Positions 17,003 to 28,226 are shown, numbered from the stretch's first letter. The stretch is 64,000 nucleotides of DNA from a bacterium (GCA_018435605.1 JAHDNF010000002.1:574538-638537), one strand, 5' to 3'. Numbers and translations are program-made. The notes: generated by a model from the sequence alone, not told the origin.

Positions 17003-17935
17003 ATGAAACGAATATTAATTACCGGCGGAGCGGGGTTTATCGGTTCGCATCTTTGCGAGCGACTGCTCAAGGAAGGCAACGAGGTTATATGTCTGGATAA
17101 TTTTTTTACCGGCAGAAAAGATAACATACGACACCTGTTTGACAACTCGAATTTCGAGGTTATCCGCCACGACATAATAGAGCCGATTCTTCTGGAGGTA
17201 GATCAGATATACAATCTGGCGTGTCCGGCATCGCCGATTCATTACCAGTATAACCCTGTAAAAACGGTTAAAACCAGTGTTATGGGAGCTATCAACATGC
17301 TGGGGCTTGCCAAACGAATACGTGTGCCGATACTGCAAGCGTCCACGTCGGAGGTATACGGCGACCCGCTGGTGCATCCGCAAAAAGAGGATTACTGGGG
17401 CAACGTCAATTGCTTAGGGCTTCGTAGCTGTTACGATGAAGGCAAACGGGTAGCCGAATCGCTGTTTTTCAATTATCACCGTCAGAACAAGGTTAAGATT
17501 AAGGTAGTTCGTATTTTCAACACATTCGGACCGCGCATGCTTGAAAATGACGGACGGGTGGTCAGTAATTTTATCGTTCAGGCGCTACGAGGCAAAGACA
17601 TCACGGTTTACGGGGACGGTTCTCAGACGCGGTCATTCTGTTATATCGACGACCTGCTGGAGGGGTTTATAAGGATGATGGATACACCGGACGACGTAAC
17701 CGGTCCGATCAATATGGGCAATCCCACGGAATTCACCATAAAAGAGTTGGCGGAGAAAATCATCAAACTTACAGGCACGGCGTCCAAGATTATATACAAA
17801 CCGCTGCCTGTCGACGACCCCACACGGCGGCGGCCTGATATCTCGCTGGCAAAGCAAACGCTCGGATGGGAACCTAAAGTTCCGGTAGAAGAAGGTTTGA
17901 AAAACACAATCGAGTATTTCCGCTCCAAATTGTAA
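17003..17935 (+). CDS. uxs: UDP-glucuronate decarboxylase (UDP-xylose synthase)
   Basis: Short-chain dehydrogenase fold of 310 residues with the NAD site [10 protein letters not shown] (8-17), catalytic TSE (115-117) and YxxxK as YDEGK (Tyr144, Lys148). The [12 protein letters not shown] stretch and YDEGKR are hallmarks of the UXS branch, which oxidises and decarboxylates UDP-glucuronate to UDP-xylose in the cytoplasm. UDP-xylose would feed the polysaccharide glycosyltransferases found elsewhere in the window. AAGGGG precedes the start. A related use in 4-keto-pentose sugar synthesis is possible. Confidence 0.92.
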   Translation: MKRILITGGAGFIGSHLCERLLKEGNEVICLDNFFTGRKDNIRHLFDNSNFEVIRHDIIEPILLEVDQIYNLACPASPIHYQYNPVKTVKTSVMGAINMLGLAKRIRVPILQASTSEVYGDPLVHPQKEDYWGNVNCLGLRSCYDEGKRVAESLFFNYHRQNKVKIKVVRIFNTFGPRMLENDGRVVSNFIVQALRGKDITVYGDGSQTRSFCYIDDLLEGFIRMMDTPDDVTGPINMGNPTEFTIKELAEKIIKLTGTASKIIYKPLPVDDPTRRRPDISLAKQTLGWEPKVPVEEGLKNTIEYFRSKL

Positions 17936-17960
17936 AAACCGATTTTTCTGAATCGGCGCA

Positions 17961-18049
17961 TCGGATTGTATTGTTGTCCGTGCTTTTGGCGGCGATACAT
18001 AAAAATCGCTATGAAAGAAAACGCTCACCTGCATGTTGATACAATCCGA
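17961..18049. repeat. Long-range inverted repeat between uxs and the TPR-peptidase gene
   Basis: TCGGATTGTAT at 17961-17971 is matched by ATACAATCCGA at 18039-18049, a perfect 11-bp inverted repeat with a 67-base loop. It could pair in the 3' end of the upstream transcript or in the leader of the next gene. No uridine run follows, so it is not a normal terminator. Confidence 0.45.
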
Positions 18050-18186
18050 CAAAAATAACGGTAATATTTTGCGCAACTAAATTCGGTTTACGGTGTTCTA
18101 ATATATGTTGCATACTATACAATATCAGAAAGTATGAATTTGTTTTCAGATGTTTCTTAATGATAAGAATCGGAATAAAACGCGGT

Positions 18187-19524
18187 ATGCTGGATAATAT
18201 GGCGAAATCGGTATTTTTTTTTATTATGATATTTTGTTTTGTGTCGGAACTATCGGCGCTTTCGCCTAGCGAAGTGCGCAGAATAAAAACTATAAACGAA
18301 AACGGCAAACAGTATTTTAAAGATAAAGATTACTCAAGCGCGGTAGCGCAGTTCAGGAATGCTCTCAGCCTCAACCCCGCCAGTAATACGCTCAAGGCCA
18401 ATCTGGCTCAATCGCTTATCGGAGAAGCTATTTTTGAGAAAAACAAGGGCAATGTCTCAAAGAGTATCGCACTGCTAAAAGAAGCCATCGGGCTTGACGA
18501 TACCATAGCCGATGCGCATATAATTCTGGCGGCGTGTTATCTGGAGATAGGCGACTATACCGGAGCCAAAGGCGAACTGGAAATAGCCCGTATTTTTGCT
18601 CCCGGCAGGGCGTCTATCCATACCATGCTCGGAGAAATTTATTTTCAAGAAGGCGATATGGAAAACGCGCTGGAATGCTGGTCTAAAACAAAAGAACAAC
18701 AGCCGTACAACGAAAATATAGGACGTAAGATAGAACAGGCACAACGCGAATGGACACTTTTGAAAAATTTTTCCACAAAATCCGCGCATCCGTTCGTCAT
18801 CATGTACGAACCACAAAATGAACATCTTGTCAGACAGGCGGTAGATATTTGCTCCGATGCATACATGGAAGTCGGGAAAATTTTCAACCATTATCCGCTG
18901 TCCCGTATAACCATAATATTTTACGCCCCCGGCCAATTTTTGGATATAACCAGCGCACCGAATTCGGTAGCAGGCCTTTACGACGGCAAAATAAGGATAA
19001 AATGTTCCGAAAGAACCAATGATCCGCGCCAGTTGAGAAAATTATTGTTTCATGAATACACCCATGTACTGGTAAAATACCTCACCAACGACGAATGTCC
19101 GTTTTGGCTTAACGAAGGACTGGCGCAGGCCGTATCCGGTCCGGTAACGGATATAGACCTTGAAATACTTGCCAATCTTGAGCTTGAGAATGATCTGTTT
19201 CATATAAAAAACATGGGGCGTTTTGCCGGAGTAACTCATGTTCTGGATCATGAGTTGGATTCAAGTTTGGCGGTCAAAATAGCATATATAAAATCGTTAA
19301 TCACCACGAATTACATGATAAATACTTACGGTATGAACCGTTGCATGAGATTACTTGAGGAACTACGAACCAGAACACCCATAGAAGTCGCTGTCCAAAA
19401 AGCTATCGGGATATCTGTCGAAGAACTGGATTCGCAGGTTATGAGTCTGATTTCAAAAACAAAAGACGAACTGCTGAGCGTTTTGAATAAACAAGACAAT
19501 AGCGCAGGAGATATACAACAATGA
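18187..19524 (+). CDS. Secreted TPR protein with gluzincin peptidase (MA-like) domain
   Basis: A signal peptide (hydrophobic VFFFIMIFCFVSELSALS) is followed by TPR units over about residues 30-185. The C-terminal domain is a peptidase MA-like gluzincin: HEYTH (His289, Glu290, His293 counted from this start) and the third zinc ligand in LNEGLA about 17 residues later. It is probably an exported zinc metallopeptidase whose TPRs choose partners. Start choice is weak; ATGs at 18160 and 18199 are alternatives. The stop overlaps the next start by four bases (ATGA), so the two proteins are translationally coupled. Confidence 0.85.
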   Translation: MLDNMAKSVFFFIMIFCFVSELSALSPSEVRRIKTINENGKQYFKDKDYSSAVAQFRNALSLNPASNTLKANLAQSLIGEAIFEKNKGNVSKSIALLKEAIGLDDTIADAHIILAACYLEIGDYTGAKGELEIARIFAPGRASIHTMLGEIYFQEGDMENALECWSKTKEQQPYNENIGRKIEQAQREWTLLKNFSTKSAHPFVIMYEPQNEHLVRQAVDICSDAYMEVGKIFNHYPLSRITIIFYAPGQFLDITSAPNSVAGLYDGKIRIKCSERTNDPRQLRKLLFHEYTHVLVKYLTNDECPFWLNEGLAQAVSGPVTDIDLEILANLELENDLFHIKNMGRFAGVTHVLDHELDSSLAVKIAYIKSLITTNYMINTYGMNRCMRLLEELRTRTPIEVAVQKAIGISVEELDSQVMSLISKTKDELLSVLNKQDNSAGDIQQ

Positions 19525-20798
19525 AATTCCTTAGAGGATATATATATATGCTGGCAATACCGATTTTTTTTGTTTCGGTTTGCCGCGCGAACGGATACAC
19601 CAAACAACAGACACCGGCTGAGCAATATTGCGCCGCTCTATTTCAATACTACAACGAAACCGGTATGCCCAACATGGACATACTGCAGTTTTCCTTGCGG
19701 GAAAAGTTGTTTCAGGAACTTAAAAAATACGGTTACGTACACCTGATAGATCAGGCTACACTAAACGAGCGTGTAATAAACCGCGACTTGGATATCCTCG
19801 ACAATCTCAACCGTCCTAGAATCATGCAGTATATCGGCGGACTGCTGAATGCGGACATCATCATTTTCGGTACTTACAAACTGGATAACGGGGCTATTGT
19901 GGTATCTACCCATCTGGTTGACGCGACTGAAGGCAAACCCATAAAGAATTATCTTCTGTCCGGCCAGATATCGCAGATCGACCTGATCGTACAGCGCATT
20001 GCCGAACAAATAGTCGAAGATATCGAAACTTGGAAAAGGATGGGCGGATTTGCCGGTTCGCAGAACATGGCTCATCATCTGGGCAAACTGGTCGCTGAGG
20101 CGGAACGATCCGATCCGCAACTCAAAACGCTTGCCAAATCAGGAAAAAAGCAAAATATTCTGCACGTCATATCGGCGCGTAAAATTATCCAATCGCTTTC
20201 TTTCGCTAAACTCCGAACCGTTTCGACTGTTTTTACCGAATGTGGCGCCATTTTACGCCGGTCGCCCAGAGAGTCGGTGGTGGCTGAAATGATCGGAACC
20301 GTATATTTAATGCACGCGCTCGGAGCGCTTTATAGTAACGACATGCAACAGGCGAAACTGCATTTTTCCGACACCCTTGTGTTTTTCTCCGATAACGACT
20401 CCGTATTATGCTCTATCGCAGATGCGTACAGCAGTATTAAAGCGTATACCGAAGCTACGGAAGTGTATACCAAATGTATTCAGAAAAACCCTGAGAATAT
20501 AAATGCCTACAAGGGAATAGCCAATGTCTACATCAAAAAACAGGAATATGTGCTGGCAGGCTTCTTTCTCAGTCAGGCTCTGGTAAAATCGCCGCAAGAC
20601 AGAGAGTTGTATATTATGCTTGCAGATAGTTACGCTCTCAATAATAGAGGGCAAAAAGCCGTAGAAACACTCAAAGACGGTTTGAGGTTGTTTCCCGACG
20701 ACATGGAAATGGGTAAACTGCTTATTCATTATTACCGAACTTTCATGCCTGCACACCAGCAGACCGATCTGACTGACCCTCTTTTGAAACCCGAATGA
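19521..20798 (+). CDS. Secreted protein with CsgG/FlgO-like N domain and TPR repeats
   Basis: A signal peptide ends near VCRANG. Residues 35-180 resemble the CsgG/FlgO-type alpha-beta domain: LREKLFQELKKYGYVHLIDQATLNE, then LLNADIIIFGTYKLDNGAIVVSTHLVDATEG and IVQRIAEQIVEDIE. Residues 270-410 hold TPR units (AYTEATEVYTKCIQKNPENINAYKGIANVY). Such N domains occur in periplasmic or outer-membrane-associated assembly proteins. The gene overlaps the peptidase gene by four bases, so the two likely work in one envelope process. The role is inferred from architecture only. Confidence 0.75.
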   Translation: MKFLRGYIYMLAIPIFFVSVCRANGYTKQQTPAEQYCAALFQYYNETGMPNMDILQFSLREKLFQELKKYGYVHLIDQATLNERVINRDLDILDNLNRPRIMQYIGGLLNADIIIFGTYKLDNGAIVVSTHLVDATEGKPIKNYLLSGQISQIDLIVQRIAEQIVEDIETWKRMGGFAGSQNMAHHLGKLVAEAERSDPQLKTLAKSGKKQNILHVISARKIIQSLSFAKLRTVSTVFTECGAILRRSPRESVVAEMIGTVYLMHALGALYSNDMQQAKLHFSDTLVFFSDNDSVLCSIADAYSSIKAYTEATEVYTKCIQKNPENINAYKGIANVYIKKQEYVLAGFFLSQALVKSPQDRELYIMLADSYALNNRGQKAVETLKDGLRLFPDDMEMGKLLIHYYRTFMPAHQQTDLTDPLLKPE

Positions 20799-20893
20799 TA
20801 TCAAGCCCAAACGTATTACTGACGGTATAAAGAATTTTTTGCAAACACTGTGCGACGAATCCATTAAAAAATATATTTATCGCTTTAATTTTA

Positions 20894-20922
20894 TAGACAT
20901 TTGCACAAAAAATCAGGATAAT
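20894..20922 (+). promoter_or_regulatory. Candidate promoter for the nfnA-nfnB-gdhA group
   Basis: TAGACA, a 17-base spacer and GATAAT lie 45 bases before the nfnA start. The same TAGACA -35 is seen before the gene at 6687. Found by eye. Confidence 0.5.
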
Positions 20923-20967
20923 ACTCAAAACTGATGGGCTAACAAACTGTACAGGGAACTAAAGATT

Positions 20968-21801
20968 ATGAAAATTTTAAGCAAAAAAGTACTGGTGGAA
21001 AGCGACGGCGTTAGTATTGTGTCGATAATTGTCGAATCGCCGGACATAGCCGCCAAAGCAAAAGCAGGCCAGTTTGTTGTGGTTATGGCACACGAGAAAG
21101 GCGAAAGAATCCCTCTTACAATTGTAAACGCCGACGTGAAAACAGGCTCCATTGAACTAATTATTCAGGCGCTGGGGTTTTCCACAAAAGAAATCGTTAA
21201 GGTCAACAAGGGAGATTCTTTTTATTCTCTCGTAGGCCCGTTGGGGCATGCTACGCCTATAAAGAATTACGGAAACGTCATCTTGGTGGGAGGAGGTGTC
21301 GGTATAGCGGAGATATACCCTGTTTCCAAAGCCATGAAAGGCGCTGGCAACAACGTTACCGCCATTATCGGATCGCGAAAGAAAGAACTTCTTATACTTG
21401 AGAAAGAAATGACTGAATATTCGGACGAGCTGGTCATCATGACCGATGACGGATCTTACGGTAAAAAAGGATTTGTTACCGGCCCGCTGAAAGAATATCT
21501 AGAAAAATCGAAATATGATTTAGTTTATGCAGTAGGTCCCATACCTATGATGCGCGCGGTTTCCACAGTTACCAAAAATTTTGATGTTCCTACTTTGGTC
21601 TCTTTGAACGTTCTTATGGTAGACGGAACAGGCATGTGCGGAGGATGCAGGGTAACTGTAGGCGGGGAAATCAAATTTACTTGCGTAGACGGCCCTGAAT
21701 TTTACGCCAACGAAGTCGATTGGGACGAATTGCAAAAACGCAACAGCGTATATGATGAGAAAGAAAAACATATTTGCCGCCTTAATGATATGGGAACATG
21801 A
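20968..21801 (+). CDS. nfnA: NADH-dependent ferredoxin:NADP+ oxidoreductase, small subunit (NfnA / sulfide dehydrogenase beta-like)
   Basis: 277 residues. The FAD-binding barrel holds RIPLTIVNADVKTGSIELIIQALGFSTKE; the NAD domain has VILVGGGVGIAEIYPVSKAMK (about residues 107-127). The C-terminal GMCGGCRVTVGGEIKFTCVDGPEF carries the cysteines for a 2Fe-2S cluster. Together with the next gene it forms the flavin-based electron-bifurcating transhydrogenase that links NADH, NADPH and reduced ferredoxin in anaerobes. The stop is 4 bases before the proposed start of nfnB. Distinguishing it from sulfide dehydrogenase subunits needs biochemistry. Confidence 0.93.
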   Translation: MKILSKKVLVESDGVSIVSIIVESPDIAAKAKAGQFVVVMAHEKGERIPLTIVNADVKTGSIELIIQALGFSTKEIVKVNKGDSFYSLVGPLGHATPIKNYGNVILVGGGVGIAEIYPVSKAMKGAGNNVTAIIGSRKKELLILEKEMTEYSDELVIMTDDGSYGKKGFVTGPLKEYLEKSKYDLVYAVGPIPMMRAVSTVTKNFDVPTLVSLNVLMVDGTGMCGGCRVTVGGEIKFTCVDGPEFYANEVDWDELQKRNSVYDEKEKHICRLNDMGT

Positions 21802-21805
21802 AATT

Positions 21806-23227
21806 ATGAAAAAAAAACCGGTTTCTATCAAAGAACAGGAATGCTCTTTAAGAGTAAAAAATTTTGGCGAGGTTGTCGGAGGGTATACTGAACAGGAAGC
21901 TCTGGAGGAAGCCGCAAGGTGTATCCAGTGCAAGGACCCGCGATGTATTTCAGGATGCCCTGTAGGGATAAACATCAAGGAATTCATCAAGTGCATAACT
22001 CAGAAAGATTACGCTAAAGCGTATTACACTATTCGCGAAAAAAACAATTTTCCATCCATGTGCGGCAGGGTATGCCCTGCGGAGTACCAGTGCCGCAGAG
22101 CTTGTGTATTCACCAAAAAAGGCGAGCCTTTTGCCTCCGCCGAAGCTATAAACATTCATTTTCTCGAAAGATTCGTAGGCGATTACGGCAGGGAAAACGG
22201 ACTTGACGTAAAAGTCGCTACCGATGATAAATGGTCGAAATTCAAAGTCGCTGTTGTCGGGTCGGGACCCGCAGGGTTGTGTTGTGCCGGCGAACTGGCG
22301 CGCAAAGGGGTAAAGGTAACTGTTTTCGAGGGACTGCATAAAACCGGCGGCGTACTTCGTTACGGGATACCTCCTTTCAGGCTTCCGCGTAATATTCTCG
22401 ATTTTGAGATAGATTCCCTCAAAAAACTCGGTGTGGAAATAAAAACCGATTATATCATCGGCAAAGTCAAATCTATAGACGACCTTTTCAGCGAAGGTTA
22501 TAACGCAATTTTTCTAGGATTGGGCGCAGGCATACCGTCGTTTTTGGGCATACCCGGCGAAAATCTGTGCAATGTTTATTCTGCAAATGAGTTTTTAACC
22601 AGAGTGAATCTCATGCAGGCGCACGAGTTTCCCGAATACCATACTCCGGTAAATATAGGCAAGCACATGATAATCATAGGCGGAGGCAACACAGCTATGG
22701 ATTCGGCGCGAGTCGCCATCAGGCTTCAGAACATGAAAGGGATAACGCCGGATACCACCATATCGTACAGGCGTACTGAAGTGGAGATGCCCGCGCGGAG
22801 ATTGGAAATAGAACACGCAAAAGAAGAAGGCGTGAAATTCGATACTCTGGTAAAACCAGAAGAGTTCATAGGCGACGAAAAAGGGTTTGTCAAAAAAATG
22901 AGATGTTCCAGATGCGAATTGGGCGAACCGGATTCCAGCGGAAGGCGAAGGCCTGTGGTTATACCCGGCAGTTCCTTTGAGGTAGACTGCGACATAGCAA
23001 TAATAGCCATCGGGTTAGGCGCCAACAAAATACTCACCAGTACCACCCCGAATCTCGAAACAGACAAATACAATGACGTAAAAGTCAACTTTGACACTAT
23101 GGAAACTTCCATCAAGGGCGTTTTTGCCGGAGGCGATATTGTAGGCGGAGAAGGTACGGTAATCGACGCTATGGGCATGGCAAAAAAAGCATCCGTTTCA
23201 ATTTTTGATTATTTGTTGAGTTTATAA
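21806..23227 (+). CDS. nfnB: NADPH-dependent oxidoreductase large subunit (NfnB / GltA-type)
   Basis: The N-terminal region has cysteine motifs for two 4Fe-4S clusters (CIQCKDPRCISGCPVGI and CGRVCPAEYQCRRAC). Two dinucleotide sites follow: VAVVGSGPAGLCCAGEL for FAD and IIGGGNTAMDSARVA for NADP(H). The C terminus FAGGDIVGGEGTVIDAMG is typical. The start at 21806 is chosen because the earlier ATG at 21752 would overlap nfnA by 50 bases in another frame. The gene directly precedes gdhA, so NADPH from Nfn may supply glutamate synthesis. Homotetrameric glutamate synthase small-subunit-like function is the older name of this family. Confidence 0.94.
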   Translation: MKKKPVSIKEQECSLRVKNFGEVVGGYTEQEALEEAARCIQCKDPRCISGCPVGINIKEFIKCITQKDYAKAYYTIREKNNFPSMCGRVCPAEYQCRRACVFTKKGEPFASAEAINIHFLERFVGDYGRENGLDVKVATDDKWSKFKVAVVGSGPAGLCCAGELARKGVKVTVFEGLHKTGGVLRYGIPPFRLPRNILDFEIDSLKKLGVEIKTDYIIGKVKSIDDLFSEGYNAIFLGLGAGIPSFLGIPGENLCNVYSANEFLTRVNLMQAHEFPEYHTPVNIGKHMIIIGGGNTAMDSARVAIRLQNMKGITPDTTISYRRTEVEMPARRLEIEHAKEEGVKFDTLVKPEEFIGDEKGFVKKMRCSRCELGEPDSSGRRRPVVIPGSSFEVDCDIAIIAIGLGANKILTSTTPNLETDKYNDVKVNFDTMETSIKGVFAGGDIVGGEGTVIDAMGMAKKASVSIFDYLLSL

Positions 23228-23242
23228 GGCGGTTTTATTTAA

Positions 23243-24604
<1,362 letters not shown>

Positions 24605-24710
24605 AAATAGCGTTCTGTATAAACATCTGAGGAATCTATTAAATTGCTAGCCGTCTAAAGATGGCATAAGGTTTTTCGGTTAATTTGTAGAGCCTCTATA
24701 ATTGGATAGA

Positions 24711-24747
24711 AAAATACCTGCAGGCTAAAACCGGCAGGTATTTTTTT
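24711..24747. terminator. Bidirectional Rho-independent terminator between gdhA and dnaA
   Basis: The stem AAATACCTGC / GCAGGTATTT with a 12-base loop is flanked by A and T runs, so it can end transcription from both converging genes. Confidence 0.85.
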
Positions 24748-24766
24748 AAATATATTTTCCAGGAAG

Positions 24767-26137
24767 TTATATATACTTATTAGAGCGCAATTTATCGATA
24801 TGGGCATCTATGGTTGCGCGGAACGTAGCGCGTTCTTTAATCTTGGCTTCAATATTGTTGATGGCGTGTAGCACAGTGGTGTGATCCCTGCCGCCGAAGG
24901 CCTTGCCAATTTCCGGCAAAGACAGGGGCGTAATCCGGCGGGTGATGAACATTGCCACCTGTCGGGGCAAAACAATGTTCTTAGTACGCTTCGGGCCGAT
25001 AAGGTCCTGAATGCGCAGATCGTATTCCTCAGCGATAAGCCGGTGTATCTGGTCTACGGTTATAACCCTGGATAGATCGTCTTCCAAAGTATCGTGCAAT
25101 ACGTCCTGTACCATGGGAATTGTGATTTTAGATTTGGTAAGCGATGCGTATGACGATATACGAATAAGCGCGCCTTCCAGTTTTCTGATATTGGATTTTA
25201 TCTTGTTTGCAAGAAAATAAATCACGTCCTCGGAGATATCCGCGTTGGACGACTCTACTTTCTTGCGTAAAATAGCTATTCGAGTCTCAATATCCGGCGG
25301 CTGAAGATCGGTTACCAGCCCCCATTCGAAACGCGATATTAACCGGTCTTCGAGATACTCTATATCTTTCGGAGCACGGTCGCTGGTGATAACAATCTGT
25401 TTGTGGGCATCGTAGAGCGTGTTGAAAGTATGAAAAAATTCTTCCTGAGTTTGCTCTTTGCCGCTTAGAAACTGTATATCGTCTATCAACAGAACGTCGA
25501 CATTGCGGTATTTTTTACGGAATTTGACAGTATTGCGGTTTTGAATTGCGTCAATCAATTTATTTGTAAAAATCTCACTGGATAGATAATGCACACGAAA
25601 ATCGGGGTTGTCGTCGATTATTTTATTGCCTATCGCCTGCATAAGATGAGTTTTGCCAAGTCCAACACCTCCGTAAATGAAAAGCGGGTTGTATGCCTTA
25701 GCCGGAGACCGCCCGACTGCTACCGCGGCGGCGTGGGCGAACCTGTTGCTTGCCCCCACGACAAAGGTATCGAAAGTATAATTATTATTTAGAACCGGAC
25801 TTTGCGACTCAAGCGAACTGCGCGATATTTTAAACGTACTGGGAGCAGACTTGGCTGATTTCTGCCCGCGTTTGGGTTCTTCAACAGGCGTTGGTTCAGA
25901 GACGTCAAAATGAACCGACAATTCTTCGCCCAATTCAAGAAAAAGAGCTTCCTTTATGATCCCTGAGAAATTTTCCAGCATCCAGTTGCGGGCAAGGTTA
26001 TTGGGTAATTCTATATGAACGGAGCTACCGTCTTTTCGCACCTGCTGGATGCATTGAAACCATGAGTTGTAACTGAAATCGCTTATGTTCTCTTTTATTC
26101 TATCGAGAACATTATTCCAAAATTCAGGTGTATCCAA
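24767..26137 (-). CDS. dnaA: Chromosomal replication initiator DnaA
   Basis: 456 residues in four standard domains. Domain I starts WNNVLDRIKENISDFSYNSWF; the AAA+ domain III has Walker A GGVGLGKTH, Walker B VDVLLIDDIQFL and the sensor region; domain IV ends in the DnaA signature GKAFGGRDHTTVLHAI. It binds 9-mer boxes and opens the origin. The start codon is TTG, preceded by AAAGGAG at good spacing. Two consensus DnaA boxes lie 22-42 bases upstream of the start, consistent with autoregulation. dnaN is not next to it, unlike in many bacteria. Confidence 0.98.
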   Translation of the reverse strand: MDTPEFWNNVLDRIKENISDFSYNSWFQCIQQVRKDGSSVHIELPNNLARNWMLENFSGIIKEALFLELGEELSVHFDVSEPTPVEEPKRGQKSAKSAPSTFKISRSSLESQSPVLNNNYTFDTFVVGASNRFAHAAAVAVGRSPAKAYNPLFIYGGVGLGKTHLMQAIGNKIIDDNPDFRVHYLSSEIFTNKLIDAIQNRNTVKFRKKYRNVDVLLIDDIQFLSGKEQTQEEFFHTFNTLYDAHKQIVITSDRAPKDIEYLEDRLISRFEWGLVTDLQPPDIETRIAILRKKVESSNADISEDVIYFLANKIKSNIRKLEGALIRISSYASLTKSKITIPMVQDVLHDTLEDDLSRVITVDQIHRLIAEEYDLRIQDLIGPKRTKNIVLPRQVAMFITRRITPLSLPEIGKAFGGRDHTTVLHAINNIEAKIKERATFRATIDAHIDKLRSNKYI

Positions 26138-26678
26138 CGGATGCTCCTTTTTTGTCAGTTATCCACAGAGTTATCCACAGGGTTTGACACAATGATGCTT
26201 AATGAAAACCTAATGCTGGCACAATAAGACGATAACAAAAAAACTCTGTGCGGAAACGCATTTTACTTCAAAATAAATTGAAAATCGTGGATATCAAAAA
26301 AAACAGTTGACTCTATATATTTATCTATAAAAAAGGCGGTTATAAAAATTTTCCAGTTTACGTCATACGACGAAAATTATGGATTGCTGAAATATGATTA
26401 TTTCCGTGATATACAGGATACCTCGTTAAGACGCCTGCCACCCCCGTTTGTGGTCAATCCGCTATAAATACACAGTTAATCCACAAGTTATCCACAGGCA
26501 TGGTGCAGATTATCCAAATGACCGGACAGGGAATTACCATAGCACAGCGTCCGAGGACGTTCAAGTAAAATTTTCGCAGTGAGTCATTTTTTTATGAAAC
26601 TAATACAACCGAGATTAATAAAAATGGCGGTGTACCGGAAGAGGTTGAGGTGAATAGCATTGAGCAGGTTGCATGGGA
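26138..26678. other. oriC: Candidate replication origin / DnaA-box region
   Basis: This 541-base gene-free stretch holds three exact TTATCCACA boxes (26159-26167, 26171-26179, 26488-26496), all in the same orientation, plus near matches TTAATCCACA (26476) and TTATCCAAA (26510). Between them lies an AT-rich segment (about 26230-26360) that could be the unwinding element. Adjacency to dnaA supports an origin. Against it, the genes from 13.8 to 24.6 kb on the left point towards this site, which would make them head-on to an outgoing fork. Box-mediated control of dnaA alone is the alternative. Confidence 0.65.
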
Positions 26679-28226
26679 TTAAGGTTTAGCCTGCATGGCT
26701 TCGGTGATCTGGCGGATTTTCTGGCCGGCAAAACCTGAGTACTCGGTATTCAGATCGAAACATTGTCTATATGTTGCCAGCGCTTTTCGTAAATATCCTT
26801 TTGCTTCGTAAATTCCAGCCAACTGAAACCATGCATGCTCGTATGACGGGGCGATATCTAGCGCTTGCCTGAAGCACTGTATAGCTTCGAATTCCTCTCC
26901 GCGCAGACGACGGGTTTCACCCAGACGGCATAACGCTTCGACATTTTGCGGTTCGTTGCGAAGCAGTTCTTTAAAAATAAGTTCCGCTTTGTCCAGTTTA
27001 TTTAATTTAACGTACAACGACCCCGCAAGAAGCATCATATCGCGCGACCCGTGGCCTTGCTGTATTGTCTCTTCAGTTATGGCTAGTAGTTTTTTGTAAT
27101 CGCCGGTTTTGACGAACCAGTTTATATATCGCTGGCAGGGATAAACAATTTTTTCTGCGAAAAACTGTTCCCATTCCGCCGATATTTTTTCCCACGTATA
27201 CAAGCTAAACGCCCTTTCGCGGGCGTACCGGCTCATTTCATCTAAAAGATGTTCGTCGCGCAATAATGCAAGAACCTTTTCTATAAATAATTCCTTATAT
27301 TCCGGCAACCGGCTGTCAGATGGAATCAGGAATCCTGATTTTCCGTGTTCTACAGTCTCGCGTAGCGCCGCCAGCGCGCTGGTCACAACCGGCACACCAG
27401 CCGCCTGCGCTTCAATAGCGGCTACGCATGAGGTTTCCTCAAAATGGTTCGGATAAACCATAACTGCACTGCGCATCAATTCTTTAGCCAGTTCGGGCTG
27501 AGGTATGCTCTCATGTAGATACACTCCGGGCTGATTGCTTTTGTCATATATATGTCCGAATAGTTTTTTGTCGTCGTCGTCGGTATAATTGTAAACTTTC
27601 ATACTGCTGAAAAGATGCAGTTCCGCCTGAGGCACGGTTTCCTTGATATTGGGAAACATATCCAAAAGCACGTCTAGCCCGCGGTACGGAGTACTGGTAT
27701 ATATGAGCCTGAACCGATTTCGGCCGGGAGGAATTTCGCGGTAATACGGCGCGTAAAATCCATTGCGGGTTACCATACATTTTTCAGGGCAAATTCCCAG
27801 ATGTGAAACGAATGTTTGCGTCTGCCATTGACTTTTGAGCGCAAAAAAATCGAACCGGTCTCGGATATCCGGATTCTTGAGCGGTTCTACAAACGGCTGG
27901 TTCCATGCGTCGCCAGTCCAGTATACCAGCAACTTCGGATTGAATGCGACCCTAAGCGGCGCGAACGTCCGGCAAGACACAGCCACGTCTATATTCTGAA
28001 TATGTTCCCATCGCGTCAAAAAGTCTATAGGGTAATAGGTTACTTTGCCGCAGACATATTGCTTAACGCAGGAATTGAACACCGACACATCATGTCCCCT
28101 GTCCGCAAGCGCCTGAGCCATATAGATCAACGAGCTCTCCATGCCTCCAAGGCACCTGTTGAAAACAGTGTCTCCGGTAAACGGTATACCTTCCGAAAAG
28201 AAAACGATACGCATCGGCTTTGTCAT
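26679..28226 (-). CDS. GT4 glycosyltransferase with C-terminal TPR repeats
   Basis: Residues 1-385 are a GT-B glycosyltransferase of family 4: IVFFSEGIPF... GGMESSLIYMAQALADRGHDV near the N terminus, RLIYTSTPYRGLDVLL, and the donor-site acidic pair in FEETSCVAAIEAQAAGVPVV (E-x7-E). Residues 400-510 are TPR units (VEALCRLGETRRLRGEEFEAIQCFRQALDIAPSYEHAWFQLAGIYEAKG). It probably adds a sugar to a protein or polysaccharide in the cytoplasm, with the TPRs recruiting the acceptor. The gene stands alone between the dnaA region and a divergent secreted protein. Confidence 0.9.
   Translation of the reverse strand: MTKPMRIVFFSEGIPFTGDTVFNRCLGGMESSLIYMAQALADRGHDVSVFNSCVKQYVCGKVTYYPIDFLTRWEHIQNIDVAVSCRTFAPLRVAFNPKLLVYWTGDAWNQPFVEPLKNPDIRDRFDFFALKSQWQTQTFVSHLGICPEKCMVTRNGFYAPYYREIPPGRNRFRLIYTSTPYRGLDVLLDMFPNIKETVPQAELHLFSSMKVYNYTDDDDKKLFGHIYDKSNQPGVYLHESIPQPELAKELMRSAVMVYPNHFEETSCVAAIEAQAAGVPVVTSALAALRETVEHGKSGFLIPSDSRLPEYKELFIEKVLALLRDEHLLDEMSRYARERAFSLYTWEKISAEWEQFFAEKIVYPCQRYINWFVKTGDYKKLLAITEETIQQGHGSRDMMLLAGSLYVKLNKLDKAELIFKELLRNEPQNVEALCRLGETRRLRGEEFEAIQCFRQALDIAPSYEHAWFQLAGIYEAKGYLRKALATYRQCFDLNTEYSGFAGQKIRQITEAMQAKP

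Noticed and set aside
21752-21805. Upstream start for nfnB
   Set aside because: It would overlap nfnA by 50 bases in another frame and adds residues not seen in the family.
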